Numbered from the stretch's first letter, positions 35,246-47,860 are shown. The stretch: 64,000 nt of DNA from Meandrina meandrites (GCA_963693305.1 OY855905.1:4991201-5055200), one strand, 5' to 3'. Made by a program: numbers and translations. Notes: generated by a model from the sequence alone, not told the origin.

Positions 35246-35983
35246 CATCACAGGTAGATCAAGCATGATATTTGCATATATTAAAATGGCGGTCTTTATG
35301 TATAAGAATTTGTATGGGTTTTTAAACGGGGAACTTTTGAACAATACTAAAGGCCAAATTGCTGAGTAAAGTCGATGAAACATAACATGGTGTTGTTTGC
35401 TAACGTTACAGCGTGTTTGCAAGCATTTTAGAGCTATTTTACGTCTATTTACTATTAGCTACTATTACCGTGTATAATAATATGACAAGGTAGGACACTT
35501 CAGTCGCTTCTATCGTTCGACACGTGTTGAAATAAGCTCGAATTTCACGCACGAAAATAGCTTTGGCTGTCATTCGGATCCGCATTAGCCTCCTACGCAG
35601 ACGTTCTTTAGGCTCGTCACGTATTCCTCCCCCACAAAAAAAAAATAGCGTGTCCCTCTCCGCTGGGGTTTAATTTGACTAGAGTCCAGTCTATTTCGGG
35701 CTATTTTGTTACTGTCGTGAGCGACACGGCCTATATGGCGGCTATTTTGAACGGATTTTTGATTTTCAGAAGCGACTAGTTGCCGGGATATGCGAGGTAT
35801 GAGCAAGACGTTTTCAGAAAAACATTCGTGTGTTATTGTTTCATTCACATGCGGATCCGAATGACAGCCAAAGCTATTTTCGTGCGTGAAATTCGAGCTT
35901 ATTTCAACACGTGTCGAACGCTAGAAGCGACTGAAGTGTCCTACCTTGTCATATTATTATACACGGTAATAGTAGCTAATAGT

Positions 35984-35990
<7 letters not shown>
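35246..35990. repeat. Internal palindrome of the Harbinger-like element
   Basis: The block at about 35450-35583 (TATGACAAGGTAGGACACTT, CGGATCCGCAT) recurs inverted at about 35850-35985. The flanking part (35246-35450, ATTAAAATGGCGGTCTTTAT) recurs inverted at 36978-37190. The same blocks form the arms of the foldback at 39278-41925. Confidence 0.6.
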
Positions 35991-36014
<24 letters not shown>

Positions 36015-36861
36015 ATTCTAGCTTTCTGATTGGTTCACTAGATCTCGGTTATCAGCCATTATACCTGAGTTTGACCTTATATGGGAAACGAGTGCGGCAA
36101 GTGCCACTCAGTTTAAAAATTTTCCTGCGGGAAGCGAAAGTTCCATCAGAAAAATGGCAAATTTGGCGAGGTTTATAAGCTTATACAAGAAATAATCGAC
36201 AGTGCCTTCCCTAAAACCACACAAATACCACAAAATGCCATAGTTGACTCAACTACGTAAGACTGAAAGGATTGATGCGAAATGTTTAATTAAAAATACT
36301 TGTAAATGTACAACAAGAGCGACTAAACGAAGAAGAAAAGCAGCAAATAATTTACCGGAAGACCAGAAAACTGACACAATTTCATTCAGTGTTCGACGTA
36401 AAATTAGGCTCAGGACTTCAGTTAAGTTTGTTACCTTTCAATCTTGATCTTGTCCTTTTATACTTCAATAAACTTCATCGAATCTGAGTGCAATTTCGTT
36501 TCGGCATAATGTAGTAGTCTTGATGATAGCCGTGGAGCCGTATTAAAAAACAAGGACAACATGTAAACACTTGCTTCGCTCGTCTTGCACAAGGCGTATA
36601 ATTTCCAGAAAAGCTATTGCTTCGGATCTTCCCGTAAACCTTAATTGTTGTCACAATTTTCCAGGATGAAAAGACGATTTACGAGGAGATTTTCCGAGGA
36701 AAATCTTCAGAAGAAAACTCTCTCGCTCGCTTTCCTGGCGTGTTTCATTCAACTCAAAAAGTGAACACCGCGCCACAAATTTTCCCGCCTACTCATACTA
36801 TCACTTCGTTTACATCAAAATGAAATGTCCAGTTGATTTATACTAAAGAAGAATTTAATAA

Positions 36862-36976
36862 AACAATTATTCCATTCGCCCTTGTTGGATACGAGTGGTT
36901 ATAGCCAACTCGGCGCTTCGCGCCTCGTTGGCTATTTACCACCTCGTATCCAACGCGGGCTCATGGAATAATTGTT
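36862..36976. mobile_element. Palindromic MITE, intact copy
   Basis: AACAATTATTCCATTCGCCC at the left pairs with GGCTCATGGAATAATTGTT at the right. The centre is GGCGCTTCGCGCC. This 115-bp copy sits inside the Harbinger-like element and serves as reference for the split copy at 32364-32722. Confidence 0.7.
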
Positions 36977-37286
36977 AAATAGACGTAAAATAGCTCTAAA
37001 TTGTTTGCAAACACGCTGTAACGTTGGCAAACAACACCATGTTATGTTTCATCGACTTTATTTAGTAATTTCGCTTTTATCTATTGTTCAAAAGTTCCCT
37101 GTTTAAAAATCCATACAAATTCTTATATAAAGACCGCCATTTTAATATATGCAAATATCATGCTTGGTCTACCTGTGATGACATCTGATGTGAACAATGC
37201 ATAAACAAACATGTTTAGGTGAAACATGTTTCGTTGAAACACGTTTACTCTAAACATGTTTCGGGTTTAATGTGAACACAGCTTTA

Positions 37287-38284
37287 GTCATTGCTATCGT
37301 AAATCTATAGTTTCAGCCAGCAGTGATTGATTTTAAATGGTTGTGTTTGAGACAGTCTTTCTACTCGAAAATTAATGAAGCCGGTCTAGATGTTGTTGTG
37401 TCAGTCCGAGTACGATAAATCCCTAATAGATTCGAGAAGACCAAAGTTCCCCTTGAAAAAAGTAAACAGAAAACAATTTTATAGTGCAGCCTTGATTCAT
37501 CTGCAGAGCTTTTTACAGTCCAATGGGCCCGGTTGCATAAAGCAATTTAACATTGTGTTCCTGTGTTCTGGAAGTTCTCCTTGCATACTATTATTGATAA
37601 ACCAGCAGAATGTGGATAAACGAGAAGGGCAAGCACAATGCGGGTTTGAAAAAAAAATCCTCTGGGACGCAGAGGACAGTTGCACAAAATCCCACTTAAA
37701 GTGCAACTAACACCAAAATTTTTTTTTTTCGCGAAAGAAATTATCATACTTGAGCTTTTTGGCGCAAAAATGTTTTGATTTGGTTAAATTCTCGATTTTC
37801 TATGCCCTGTCAAAGTCAGGTTTCGTGTTGTTCGCGACCACGCTAACGGAAGTCTGGGGAGAGTAAGCTTGTGACGTCAAATCAAGAACGATGCTCGGTA
37901 AGCTCTCTTCGCTGATTTCCTTTTATATCTTCGCATTCTGAGGCTTTCTGCAACAAAATTTTAATGATTTGGGCACCGAAGTAACCTCAGTTCTATTGAA
38001 ACTGACAATTTTTTTCTCTTCATCTGATTATTAGATGAGCTTTGACCAGGAGTACTAGGAAATTAATTTTATTACTGCTGAGAAAGCACTGCGACATAAG
38101 CCTGACAGAATGCATCTGCGTTTATTAGAATAATATCGTCGCTGGGTACCCCTGAGTTTTGTGTATGGATTGCGTCTACTTTTCCTTCATTTACCCACTT
38201 GTTTATGGCCGAAACGACGACAAGTATATTACATTATTCAATTTTTCTTTCGAGTTTTTCTATACAAATAATTTTTAACCTTAA
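37287..38284. other. Intergenic stretch
   Basis: Frames at 37390-37710 and opposite show no domain. The stretch at 37690-37760 with a T9 run resembles repeat ends, but no pair was found. No gene is called. Confidence 0.3.
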
Positions 38285-38673
38285 GACGGAATCCACCAGG
38301 AGGTCGAGTAATATTTATTTAAGTTGGACAAAAATCGAGTACCAGAATAATTTAAATCCTATTGCGTTATTTTCTACCCTAAATAAAAGGTGAAGATGTA
38401 AGTAATAATCCCTGATAACACTGACAACAACTTCTTATCAGAGTCTTAGAAAATGAATTTCAAAGTTCACAAGCTATAGGCAAATTCTCGTCTTTAAGCG
38501 ATTCAGTGGAATTCAGTGGAAATTCGAAATTTGTTTTCGGTGTTTGGTGTTGTTAGAAAAGATTTCTTTTGATAAGATATTTGAAGCAGTAACACAAAAG
38601 CTTGCAATAAGGTGTAAATAATTTTGGTACATAATTTTGTCCAATAAGTACTCGAAGTCCTGGCGGATTCCGT
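38285..38673. mobile_element. TTAA-flanked MITE with GACGGAATCCACCAGGA ends
   Basis: The left end GACGGAATCCACCAGGA mirrors the right end TCCTGGCGGATTCCGTA, with TTAA outside each (38281 and 38674). GTCCAA and GAGTACC blocks are also inverted between arms. A single end of the same family lies at about 53656-53712. Confidence 0.6.
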
Positions 38674-39121
38674 ATTAAAATCTCATGTTGAACGGCAAAA
38701 TGAAAGACAGAACAGCTTACTTACCTTTTGCTGATTTAAAACTAAAGCGAAAGTTTATACCAGTAGAAACAATGCAGAAAAAATGAAAAATACTCAACTG
38801 CACTCAACACGAGTGCACTGGCTCTGTTTTATATTTTATGTCAGAGCTTTAGACACGTCGCGTTATTTCAAGGCTGTTCAGAGTTTCTATAGATACAAGT
38901 ACGCGCCTTTGTTTTGTGAAAAGCCTCCGGTAATGTTGATTGTTATTTGATTCTGTTTCCCTGCATTTCTAATGTATTTTCAAATAATTTTGAACAACAA
39001 AAGCTTGTTTCGAGTCGCATTATATTTTAGATAGCAGTGATTTAGAGCGCACTGCTAGGAATAAAGGCGAATACAGAATGTTAGTTCATCGTATTTAACG
39101 CTGTGGTACCTAATTTATACA

Positions 39122-39263
39122 CCTTATTCGATGGTTTAACATATAATACGCGCGGATATTTTGCGAGTTGCGTAGTATTTTTCCGAGCCCCGAAGGGGAG
39201 AGGAAAAATACGAGCAATGAGCAAAATGTCCGCTTGTATTAAATGTTAAACCATCGAAGAAGG
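39122..39263. mobile_element. Palindromic MITE, short copy
   Basis: CCTTATTCGATGGTTTAACA at the left and TGTTAAACCATCGAAGAAGG at the right are inverted, with a GAGCCCCGAAGGGGAG centre. It abuts the large foldback that starts at 39278. Confidence 0.6.
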
Positions 39264-39277
39264 GATTTATTATTCTA

Positions 39278-41925
39278 CAGGTAGACCAAGCATGATATTT
39301 GCATATATTAAAATGGCGGTCTTCATATAAGAATTTGTATGGGTTTTTAAACGGGGAACTTTTGAACAATAAATGATGGCGAAATTGCTAAATAAAGTCG
39401 ATGAAACATAAAGGGTGTTGTTTGCTAACGTTACAGCGTGTTTGCAAGCAATTTGGAGCTATTTTACGTCTATTTACTATTAGCTACTATTACCGTGTAT
39501 AATAATATGACAAGGTAGGACACTTCAGTCGCTTCTAGCGTTCGACACGTGTTGAAATGAGCTCGAATTTCACCCACAAAAATAGTTTTGGCTGTCATTC
39601 GGATCCGCATGTGAATGAAACAATGACACGCGAATGTTTTTCTGAAAACGTCTTGCTCATACCTCGCATATCCCGGCAACTAGTCGCCTCTGAAAATCAA
39701 AAATCTGTTCAAAATAGCCGCCATATAGGCCGTGTCGCTCACGACAGTAACAAAATAGCCCGAAATAGACTGGACACCAGTCAAATTAAACCCCAGCGGA
39801 GAGGGACACGCTATTTTTGCTCGCGCTTCAATTTATTTCCACTACCACACGGTGAGGACAAAATGACGCCTCGTTAAATCGTCCACGTGTGACTACAGAG
39901 GCCCTGATAGGGGGGGTCCAGTTATCCCTTATCCCTTTAATTCGGAGCACAGTTATCCCTTATCCCTGAAAGTATCAACAGCGTTATCCCCAAAAATATC
40001 TCGGGTAGAGCACAGGCAGACAAGGCTCTGTGTTTGAGACCGTGTGACATAAGCGTCACGGTACGCGCTATCTGATCTCATACATTCACTGTAATTTGTA
40101 ACGACTGCCCTCGGCTTGATCCAACTGATCCCGAGAAATGCTCCATAAAATACTGGATTTTGCATCTTTTAACCCCAAATTGTGATCTACTGTAAGCCAG
40201 ATAAATAAAGTTCACTTATCTTTTTTCTTTTGCGAGGTATTTTGCGATTTTACGGTTAGCGAGGAATTAACGACCAAAAAAACCCATAAAATCGCAAAAT
40301 ACCTCGCAAAAGAAAAAAGATAAGTGAACTTTATTTATCTGGCTCACAGTAGATCACAATTTGGGATTAAAAGATGCAAAATCCAGTATTTTATGGAGCA
40401 TTTCTCGGGATCAGTAGGATCAAGCCGAGGGCAGTCGTTACAAATTACAGTGAATGTATGAGATCAGATAGCGCGCACCGTGACGCTTATGTCACACGGT
40501 CTAAAACACAGAGCCTTGTCTGCCTGTGGATCCCTGTGGGTGGAGTTTTCAATTATCCCTTAAACTAATCTTCTTATCCCCTATCCCTAAAATATTTTTC
40601 CCGTTATCCTTTATCCCCATAATTATTTTTCCTGTTATCCCTTATCCCCAAAACCCCTAACAGGGCCTCACAACAAGCACACGGGACGTGGAATCGCGTG
40701 TCTGAAGATAATGCTTTCAAAACTAAAACGCTCTCTGCCAGAATTAAGAAGAAGCCAAATGCCACGAGCCAGGAAGTAAGTAAGGGAATCGTGTAACTAT
40801 TTCGCACTTCTTATATGAAAAAAGGGTTATTCGAAGCGTATCAAAGCACTAGGGTGCTTACTAATTTGTTAGCTGCATATATTTTCCCATCTTATTATTA
40901 TTTTTTTATTATTATGTAAAGACTAAAAATTACACGCTCACATTTTTGAATGAATGGTCAATAAGTTTCAGAAAAACGGTAAATGTATAAAAACTGACTG
41001 CCACAGTTAAATGGTTTCAGAGTTAGTGAAAAACAAGAATACATAAACGAAAAGTAGCTTTAAGTACAAATTAATTTTAATTATTACCAATGTTATATAT
41101 ATTATTGTCAAAATATTTAGACTTCAAGTGTATTCGCGTGTAAACGGAGGTATAATTTCAAAAATTCGTCGGCAGACAAAATCCAAATACAGAAAGTTTT
41201 AATCCATGTCATATGTGCACCTGGTAATTTGAAACTACATGCAGGACACAAGGTTCTACTTACGCTTGCAGACACTGCATACTATCAAACATGTTGTCAC
41301 GCGTGGACGATGTGACGAATGAGCCGTCAATTTTGTCCTCACCGTGTGGTAGTGGAAATAAATTGAAGCGCGAGCAAAAATAGCGTGTCCCTCTCCGCTG
41401 GGGTTTATTTTGACTGGTGTCCAGTCTATTTCGGGCTATTTTGTTACTGTCGTGAGCGACACGGCCTATATGGCGGCTATTTTGAACAGATTTTTGATTT
41501 TCAGAAACGACTAGTTGCCGGGATATGCGAGGTATGAGCAACACGTTTTCAGAAAAACATTCGCGTGTCATTGTTTCATTCGCATGCGGATCCGAATGAC
41601 AGCCAAAACTATTTTTGTGGGTGAAATTCGAGCTTATTTCAACACGTGTCGAACGCTAGAAGCGACTGAAGTGTCCTACCTTGTCATATTATTTATACAC
41701 GGTAGTAGTAGCTGATAGTAAATAGACGTAAAATAGCTCCAAATTGCTTGCGAACACGCTGTAACGTTAGCAAACAACACCCTGTTATGTTTCATCGACT
41801 TTATTTAGCAAATTCGCCTTTATGTATTGTTCAAAAGTTCCCCGTTTAAAAACCCATACAAATTCTTACATGAAGACCGCCATTTTAATATATGCAAATA
41901 TCATGCTTGGTCTACCTGTGATTAT
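39278..41925. mobile_element. Large foldback element with about 590-bp inverted arms
   Basis: The left arm (39278-39870) and right arm (41330-41925) are near-identical reverse complements. They start AGGTAGACCAAGCATGATAT and carry GGACACTTCAGTCGCTTCTA, GGATCCGCATG and CTCCGCTGGGG. Reading frames of about 100 aa occur in each arm (39557-39877 plus, 41260-41571 minus) and in the related block at 35585-35848, but both strands are equally conserved, so coding is not supported. The middle holds another element (39898-40670) and about 650 bp of unassigned sequence. Confidence 0.65.
39898..40670. mobile_element. Foldback element nested in the larger one, GAGGCCCTG ends
   Basis: The ends GAGGCCCTGATAGGGG (39898) and CCCCTAACAGGGCCTC (to 40670) are inverted. 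Several TTATCCC repeats lie inside each end. Two arms (about 40005-40240 and 40285-40520) are almost perfect reverse complements around a spacer near 40245-40280. Each arm reads MQNPVFYGAFLGIS outward on the opposite strand; this follows from the palindrome and is not independent coding evidence. Confidence 0.7.
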
Positions 41926-41930
41926 TCCAC

Positions 41931-42070
41931 TAAAAATTAAAGTTTGGTTGAGCCATTTTGTCGCTTCGCTTTCAGTCCGTATTTTTGCCCTGTTCTACAG
42001 TGTAATAACGTGGCATATTTTGCGCGTTCTTTTGCCCTAATATGGTAAAATGGCGCAATAGTGGAATAAT
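41931..42070. mobile_element. MITE with ATTATTCCACTA ends
   Basis: ATTATTCCACTAAAA at the left is inverse to the right end CAATAGTGGAATAAT. The right half (inverted) matches 28156-28260 over GCCATTTTACCATAT and CTGTAGAACAGGGCAAAAAT. Confidence 0.6.
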
Positions 42071-42670
42071 AACATCTAATAATCAAAGCACAGTTTCGAC
42101 CTTATCCAGGCCTAAACTAGAGCAGATATGGCAACGTCCATCCCGACAAGCTTGGTTACCAATGATGACATCGATCGTTAAAAATGGCACCGACCGTTTA
42201 CGAAAGGGAAATGAGCGTCGGCGAAGACGGTTTAACTAGTACTGGTAGCAGTTGTCTTTTTCTTAAAAAAAGAAATAATTCTTTTGAGTGGAATTCTACA
42301 ACACTCGAAGTAAGCGGTGCAGTCGCAGCCGTCATACTCCGCCCCTTTCAGTACAATCGTGACATTTTGCCGCCACTTTTGAAACGTCGTTTCCTTCCGA
42401 TACTAAAACAACGAAATGTATGTAAAAGACGCTCAAAAATACTCATTCGATAGTTTTTGGGACGTTTGCAAGTCAGATCGGGTAATTAATGACTCTAGTT
42501 GTTCTGAATTATTTTTTTTTTATTCTTCATTAACACACTAGCTACATACATGCCAACATAACTTACATAACTTACAGTCTTACTTACATTACACTGTTTA
42601 CAAAATACATTACTTATATTACTTACATTGGTAACATTGCTTCCAGTAGTTATTGCATTATTTAAAATTA
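42071..42670. other. Intergenic, with an ACTTACATT-rich stretch
   Basis: Frames at 42042-42239 and 42184-42453 lack known motifs. 42540-42640 is a degenerate tandem run of ACTTACA-like words. No gene is called. Confidence 0.3.
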
Positions 42671-42675
42671 TTTAA

Positions 42676-45458
42676 AGGTCAAATGCAACGAAATTGGGAA
42701 ATTTTTCTTTTGTCCTAAAACCTGTCCTAAATGGCAACACTAATCATAACCAACTCTCAGAATTGGTTTTTGTGCGAACTGTGGCGCTCAGGAGATGAAA
42801 ATCCGACGATTTCCGACGGCTTTACGAAAACGAACCAGAAATAGCCGCGCTTGGAATGGTAACGAATAAAGGAATTTGTGACGTCACGTGTGGTGAGCTT
42901 GTTTTCACATGTTTCCTTGAACCCCATAAATTCCCTTGCAAATCTTTCAGAATCCTCGGGTTTGTTCGATGGATTTCCAGAGTTTATGGACTAGCCGTTG
43001 GTTGAAACCGATGAAGACCTTCATTCGAGCTTTCAAAATGTCCAAATACAGCCACATCTGTTCGAATCACAGATATCGGGCAATGTATATAAATCAATTT
43101 TTCGGGTGAATCCGACTCGGCGAGTGAACAAGATGGCGGTTATGATATCAAGAACGAAGAAATTGGCCAGGTAGATTGGTGAGCCTAATAAATACAATAA
43201 CAACTGCTGTTAAGTCTACGTCTTGCTTTTATACTTCTATGCGATTACTTATTCGTCAGTAAAATATGTTATGGATGTGTGCTTGCGTTTCTGGAAATCA
43301 TGGCCAACCGGACAGCTGTCATGTCATGATATTTTTACTGAAATCCATGCAGTTTGCTCGCTAGATTAACACAGCTTAAAATGTCTGACAAACATCTGCT
43401 TTAAGCATCAGAGTTCTGCTTGGTGTTGTGTGTTCTTTATGCATCATGTAGGTGATTAAGTAGGTTAGCAGCACCCTTCATGCACCAGTCAATGTATTCC
43501 CCCAACCCCGGGACTATGCGCGGGGAATTTATACTTCCATGTAAACTGGCTTTTATATTATATACTAGATGAGTTTTGAAATTACTTCTTCAATAAAGTG
43601 GGGAACGATCTGATGCATGTTGTGTATTTGATCCTCTGTAACTGCTTTTTTATCCTTTACAAAGATTTTGTTTTAGCACTATTTAATTTCCTAAATATAT
43701 ATTGTTAAAATATCTAAATTGTTTTAATGGGATGGGATGGAGTTTTAGGATGAAGTTTAAATATCTGCAAAATATGTATGTTTGTATGGTGCTGACACAG
43801 GACACATCACAGCAGCATGTAGCAGGGATAAATTCACAATGTACACACATGATTTGTACCACGTAGTCCCTGCTGTGCATATCCTTGTATGTATATCTGT
43901 TTTTGTCCATGCTGCATGCATGTTGCTGTGAGATGTTCATCCTGCAATTTGACCCTTTGTGTGTCAGTCAGTTCCTTTGCTTTATGCATTTAGTAGTATT
44001 TGTTACATCATACATTTGTTATAGCTTGTCTCAGCCTGCTAAGGGGGCAAGATAAAAACGTGGCATCCATGACAGGTTTCGTTGTGCTTTGGTTGTCCCA
44101 CAACAGTATAATTTCTTTCCTTTTGGTTATGGGTGTATGGGGTTGGAGGTTGTGGAGGGGGGGGGGCATTGTGAACAAAATTTAATCAAGACGTCTTTGT
44201 TATCAGGTATAAGTGGTGTACAGTTACTTTTAGAAAGCCTGGGCATATTGATCATAATATTGATTTTGAGGTCAAATCCGTTTCAAACACTGCATGATAA
44301 GGGATGCTTTACCCAGGACAGGAGAGGGGGAACTCTCAAGAATTTGGCTGGAAGTATGCTCCAATATCTTTCAAACCTGTACCCTATTTCAGACTAAACA
44401 AAGTATTTCCCCTCCATATTTCAGACCCAGCACAGACAATGATCGAATAGTATCCGAGGATGCATTTTCCATTTTCTACCTTAAACCAGACCAGATCTTG
44501 CTTGTCAAGGGATGAAATACAAATAGAGGTTTCTTCTAAAAGTATTCCCAATTCTAGGCCAAAGCTCACAAAAAATGGTCAATATTTTTAATACCCTATT
44601 TCAGAATTGCTCAAAAACCATACCCTCAAAGCTGTCAATGAGGAATTTTTAATAGGTCAATAGCTGTGGGGCTGACAAAATTATGAAGAGTATTAGTTAC
44701 AGAAATACTATTTATGATACAGTGGGTCTTGATAAAAGTACTCAACAACAACAAAAAAGTGAGCTAGTCTAGCCAGGTTTTTGCCTTTGATTTCTCCTAA
44801 ATAAATACCAGGAATTAAAACTGAATTACCATTCAGTGTTACAAACCAGTTTAAAGGCCAAATTAGGCCTGATTTGCAGCTGATAATGAGCGCGAGGAAG
44901 TACACCAAATAAAGAATTTGCAATGTAACAGATGGTGTAAAATGTCAGGCCTGTAGGGTCCACGAGCCTTGGAAGTTTGCTTATTGTGAAAAAACAATTA
45001 TCAAAATAAATATATAAAGGGAAATGGTATTTCTGTGCTTCTACTATTTGCATTCAATATGGTCGTGAGGGTTGAAGGTCCACCATTTGTAGATTCGTGT
45101 GGTATATTTTGGACCAAATTGTGTGATTCTAGGTTAATATTTCAATGATACATTCTACCTAATGTCTTTCACTTTTACCTGCCTTGTTTCCTAAGAAACT
45201 GTCTTCAAAATGTACAAAATGCCAAGATAACCTATGCTTTCAAAATTTCCTGGGGGAGGACCCCGCCACGCCCCCCTAAGTTCTCGTGCCTGCGGCACTC
45301 AGGATAAAGTGCCAGAGGTGCTCATTTGCACCCCCCCCCCCCCCCCTCCCCATGCAAAATCCTGGCTACGGGCCTGAATATGTATGGGGCTGATTTACAT
45401 TGTAAAACAAATACTGGCCAAAAATTAAGCAGGTAAACAGATCATTTTCTTATTCGGG

Positions 45459-45489
<31 letters not shown>

Positions 45490-46956
45490 AAGTGCAGGGA
45501 ATGTTGTGAAAAAAGGCTTAATGTCATATTTTACATGTGGGAGAATTCCCTATATAAGCCTCCATTGTAAGCTAGTTTCAGTCTAATACCAAGGATACGA
45601 AAATGGTCTATTGGCCTTAAACTCCTCCACAAATGAATAAATTCATCATATTGCCAGAAAAATCATTGTATGTACATCATTGCCTTGGGCACCAACAATA
45701 GGGACCTTCAGATTGGAGTATGAGTATGACTTTCGAATTTCAATCCAGTTATGTTCCCAAACCCCTCACTCCTCCCTGTTGCTGACCAGTTGCGAAGAAG
45801 ACTACTGGGAAGAGATTGGAGTGAAATGTGACAATCTAATGTATAAGCACTAGGTTTGAAGTCATACTTGTACTAGCACAATGAGCCAGGAGGACTTCTG
45901 TTATTGTATTTTGCATTCATAATAAATTTCAAATAGCAAACAATTCAAGTCTCCCTCGAGATCAAGAAGCAGTTTTATTAAATGTTTTATTGTTCTGTAC
46001 ATTAAAACCATTATTATCATTCAATACCTACACTATTTAGTTTGTTTAGACGATCAACATAATATAGAAGAATGTAGAAGCATCCGACCAGTCACAACAC
46101 ATAGTGCATGCTACAAGTAAATTAAATTTCTGTAAATTTATTCAATATTTCCTTGCTGTACTTCCAATATTATACAGGCCTCGTGATTCACGGTTCAAGT
46201 TATAATTTTGGTAGAAGTTTATGAAGTGACTAGGGTTATATTATTAATTAAGAAAGTAGTATGTGCATCAGTAAGGTTGAATCTGATATAAGTCCGAGGC
46301 AATACACCTCCTGTACAGCGTTCATTTTATAAGCGACTTTACCTCTAGCTCCAGTGTAGCTTTCTCCCAAAGGATTTCGCATTAGTGCCTTGCTAAACGG
46401 CTTTCTTTCCAAGTTGGCAATAGTTGGTGCAGCGCCAGGTCTCATTCGAGGTTTTTGGAACTCAAACTCGGACAACAGTGCAGAATTCTGCTCGAAGCTT
46501 TCAGAGAAAAATATGGCGGATGATAATGACATGCAGTTGGCGTAAAATCTCCGGTAAAATCCTCTCCTTTGTTCTTTCTAAACCATCCTTATATCGCTCC
46601 TCGTCTTTTAGAGGACATTTCGAATGTTACAATGGCTTAATCGGGATTTTAAATATTGAAACAACCCAATAGAAAATCAAAACAACAACACTTTGTTATG
46701 CTTTCGTTTTTATTGTGCGGGGAAGCTCGCCACATATGACGTCACAAGATCCATTTACGACAATTTTCCGAAGTTTCACCGAACCGTTCCGTTTGTGAAG
46801 CGAAGAAAAAGAGCTCTTTTCAACGTCGAAAATCTCGGCGACGTTTTAACCAAATCGTTTAAAACTTCGGATTATGATTATTCTAGGTATTTTCTTTCAT
46901 TTTAACTTAAAATGGGTCTAAAATAAAATTTGGCCAAATTTCGTTGCATTTGACCT
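42676..46956. mobile_element. 4.3 kb TTAA-flanked element, no transposase found
   Basis: The ends AGGTCAAATGCAACGAAATT and (right) AATTTCGTTGCATTTGACCT are perfect 20-bp inverted repeats, with TTAA outside each (42672-42675, 46957-46960). No frame with a recognisable domain lies between. A hAT-like end (CCTGGCTACGGGCCTG, 45361-45376) with a C run before it (about 45331-45347) marks an older insertion inside. If it is one element, it is a large non-autonomous member. Confidence 0.5.
46343..46400 (-). CDS. Possible collagen-like exon end, weak
   Basis: On the minus strand LMRNPLGESYTGARG ends at a GTAAAG donor in phase 1, the same phase as the other Gly-rich exons. The acceptor is unclear (TTTAGCAAG is the nearest candidate). 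It lies inside the TTAA-flanked block, so it may be chance. Confidence 0.2.
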
Positions 46957-47095
46957 TTAAACACAAATGGGAAAACCAAACAGCTGCGCAACTGTTGATG
47001 GCATGTATGATTATTAGTACTGCACATACAAGTTCTTAGTTTATAAACAACCCTAGTTCTGAGTAGGGTTAATATTCCAATTATTTCACACCTAC

Positions 47096-47217
47096 CTGTT
47101 CGTCCGTTTGCTCCAGGTTTTCCATTTACCCCATCAGCCCCAGTAGGGAGATTTACGAAACGCTGGGACAAATTCGGAGCGCAAGGATCTAGTCGACTTC
47201 CTTTTACAAAGGCCACT
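47096..47217 (-). CDS. Collagen-like exon (Gly-X-Y repeats)
   Basis: The minus-strand exon has an acceptor (AGCCGCAG) above 47217 and a donor (GTAGGTG) below 47096. It encodes VAFVKGSRLDPCAPNLSQR, then GADGVNGKPGANGRTG, five Gly-X-Y steps running to the donor in phase 1. It may be an N-terminal region leading into a triple-helix or Gly-rich protein, possibly the gene represented at 28.9 and 27.8 kb. The host gene is unknown. Confidence 0.5.
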
Positions 47218-47860
47218 CTGCGGCTGAAAACTGTAAGCTTTTTAATCCCTTTTATTACGACGTTTCACTAGGGATAAAAATACAAGAAACGATAATTGAC
47301 GAGGTTCGAAAAACAGCTATCCGAGAAGCGGTGTTCTACGGCTGATTCTCCAGTATACCATGAAGCCAGAAAACTGATTTATTCATTTTGCTATCCTTCG
47401 ATTAATTTCAACAATGCACTTCATAGTGGCAAAACGAAAACACGACCTAATTAGTATTCAAATTAAGCCATCTTGATATATTAACTTCATCTAAACACTA
47501 AGACCTGGTCAAAAAGATAGGCCTGATAAGGTGATTATATATTTGTTTGTTTTATACCCCAGATATAAACCCATACCCACCGTCGAAATTTTACCTCTAG
47601 CTCGCACCTTTTGCTAATAAAATCATATCTAACATAATCGGCCAATAATAAGTGAGGTTCCTGTTCTGGCACACGGACGGTGATGACGGTGATGGTGAAT
47701 ATAAGGATTTTGGGGTTCACTTTGACTTTTTCAACAAAAAACATAATTATTTTTCATATCTCGTTTCATAACATGTCAGGTATTTATTTTAACACTTTCT
47801 TTCTGTTTAGAAAAAATGTATAATCTGGGCATTTCATCAGTATTATAATCACCAAAACAC
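47218..47860. other. Intergenic stretch
   Basis: No coding frame with a family signature. A short TGATGACGGTGATGGTGA run lies at 47680. Confidence 0.3.

Larger units (their letters stand above)
34658..37283. mobile_element. PIF/Harbinger-like DNA element with TTA duplications
   Basis: The ends AGCTGTGTTCACA (34658) and TGTGAACACAGCT (to 37283) are perfect inverted repeats, flanked by TTA at 34655-34657 and 37284-37286. A 3-bp TWA duplication is typical of PIF/Harbinger. Near the left end, 34890-35020 encodes a broken Myb/SANT-like reading (AYYETKCFIEVWADVAIQRQ, then NIWENIATKLNGSG), as in the DNA-binding protein of this superfamily. No transposase is seen. Subterminal repeats of GAAACATGTTTCG occur at both ends. 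Confidence 0.7.

Noticed and set aside
39953..40568. Paired frames starting MQNPVFYGAF on opposite strands
   Set aside because: They are the same sequence seen in two palindromic arms, so they are not independent evidence for a gene.
35585..41571. Conserved 90-105-aa frames in three copies of the foldback arm
   Set aside because: The DNA is conserved equally on both strands, and frames are open on both. This reflects repeat identity rather than protein selection.
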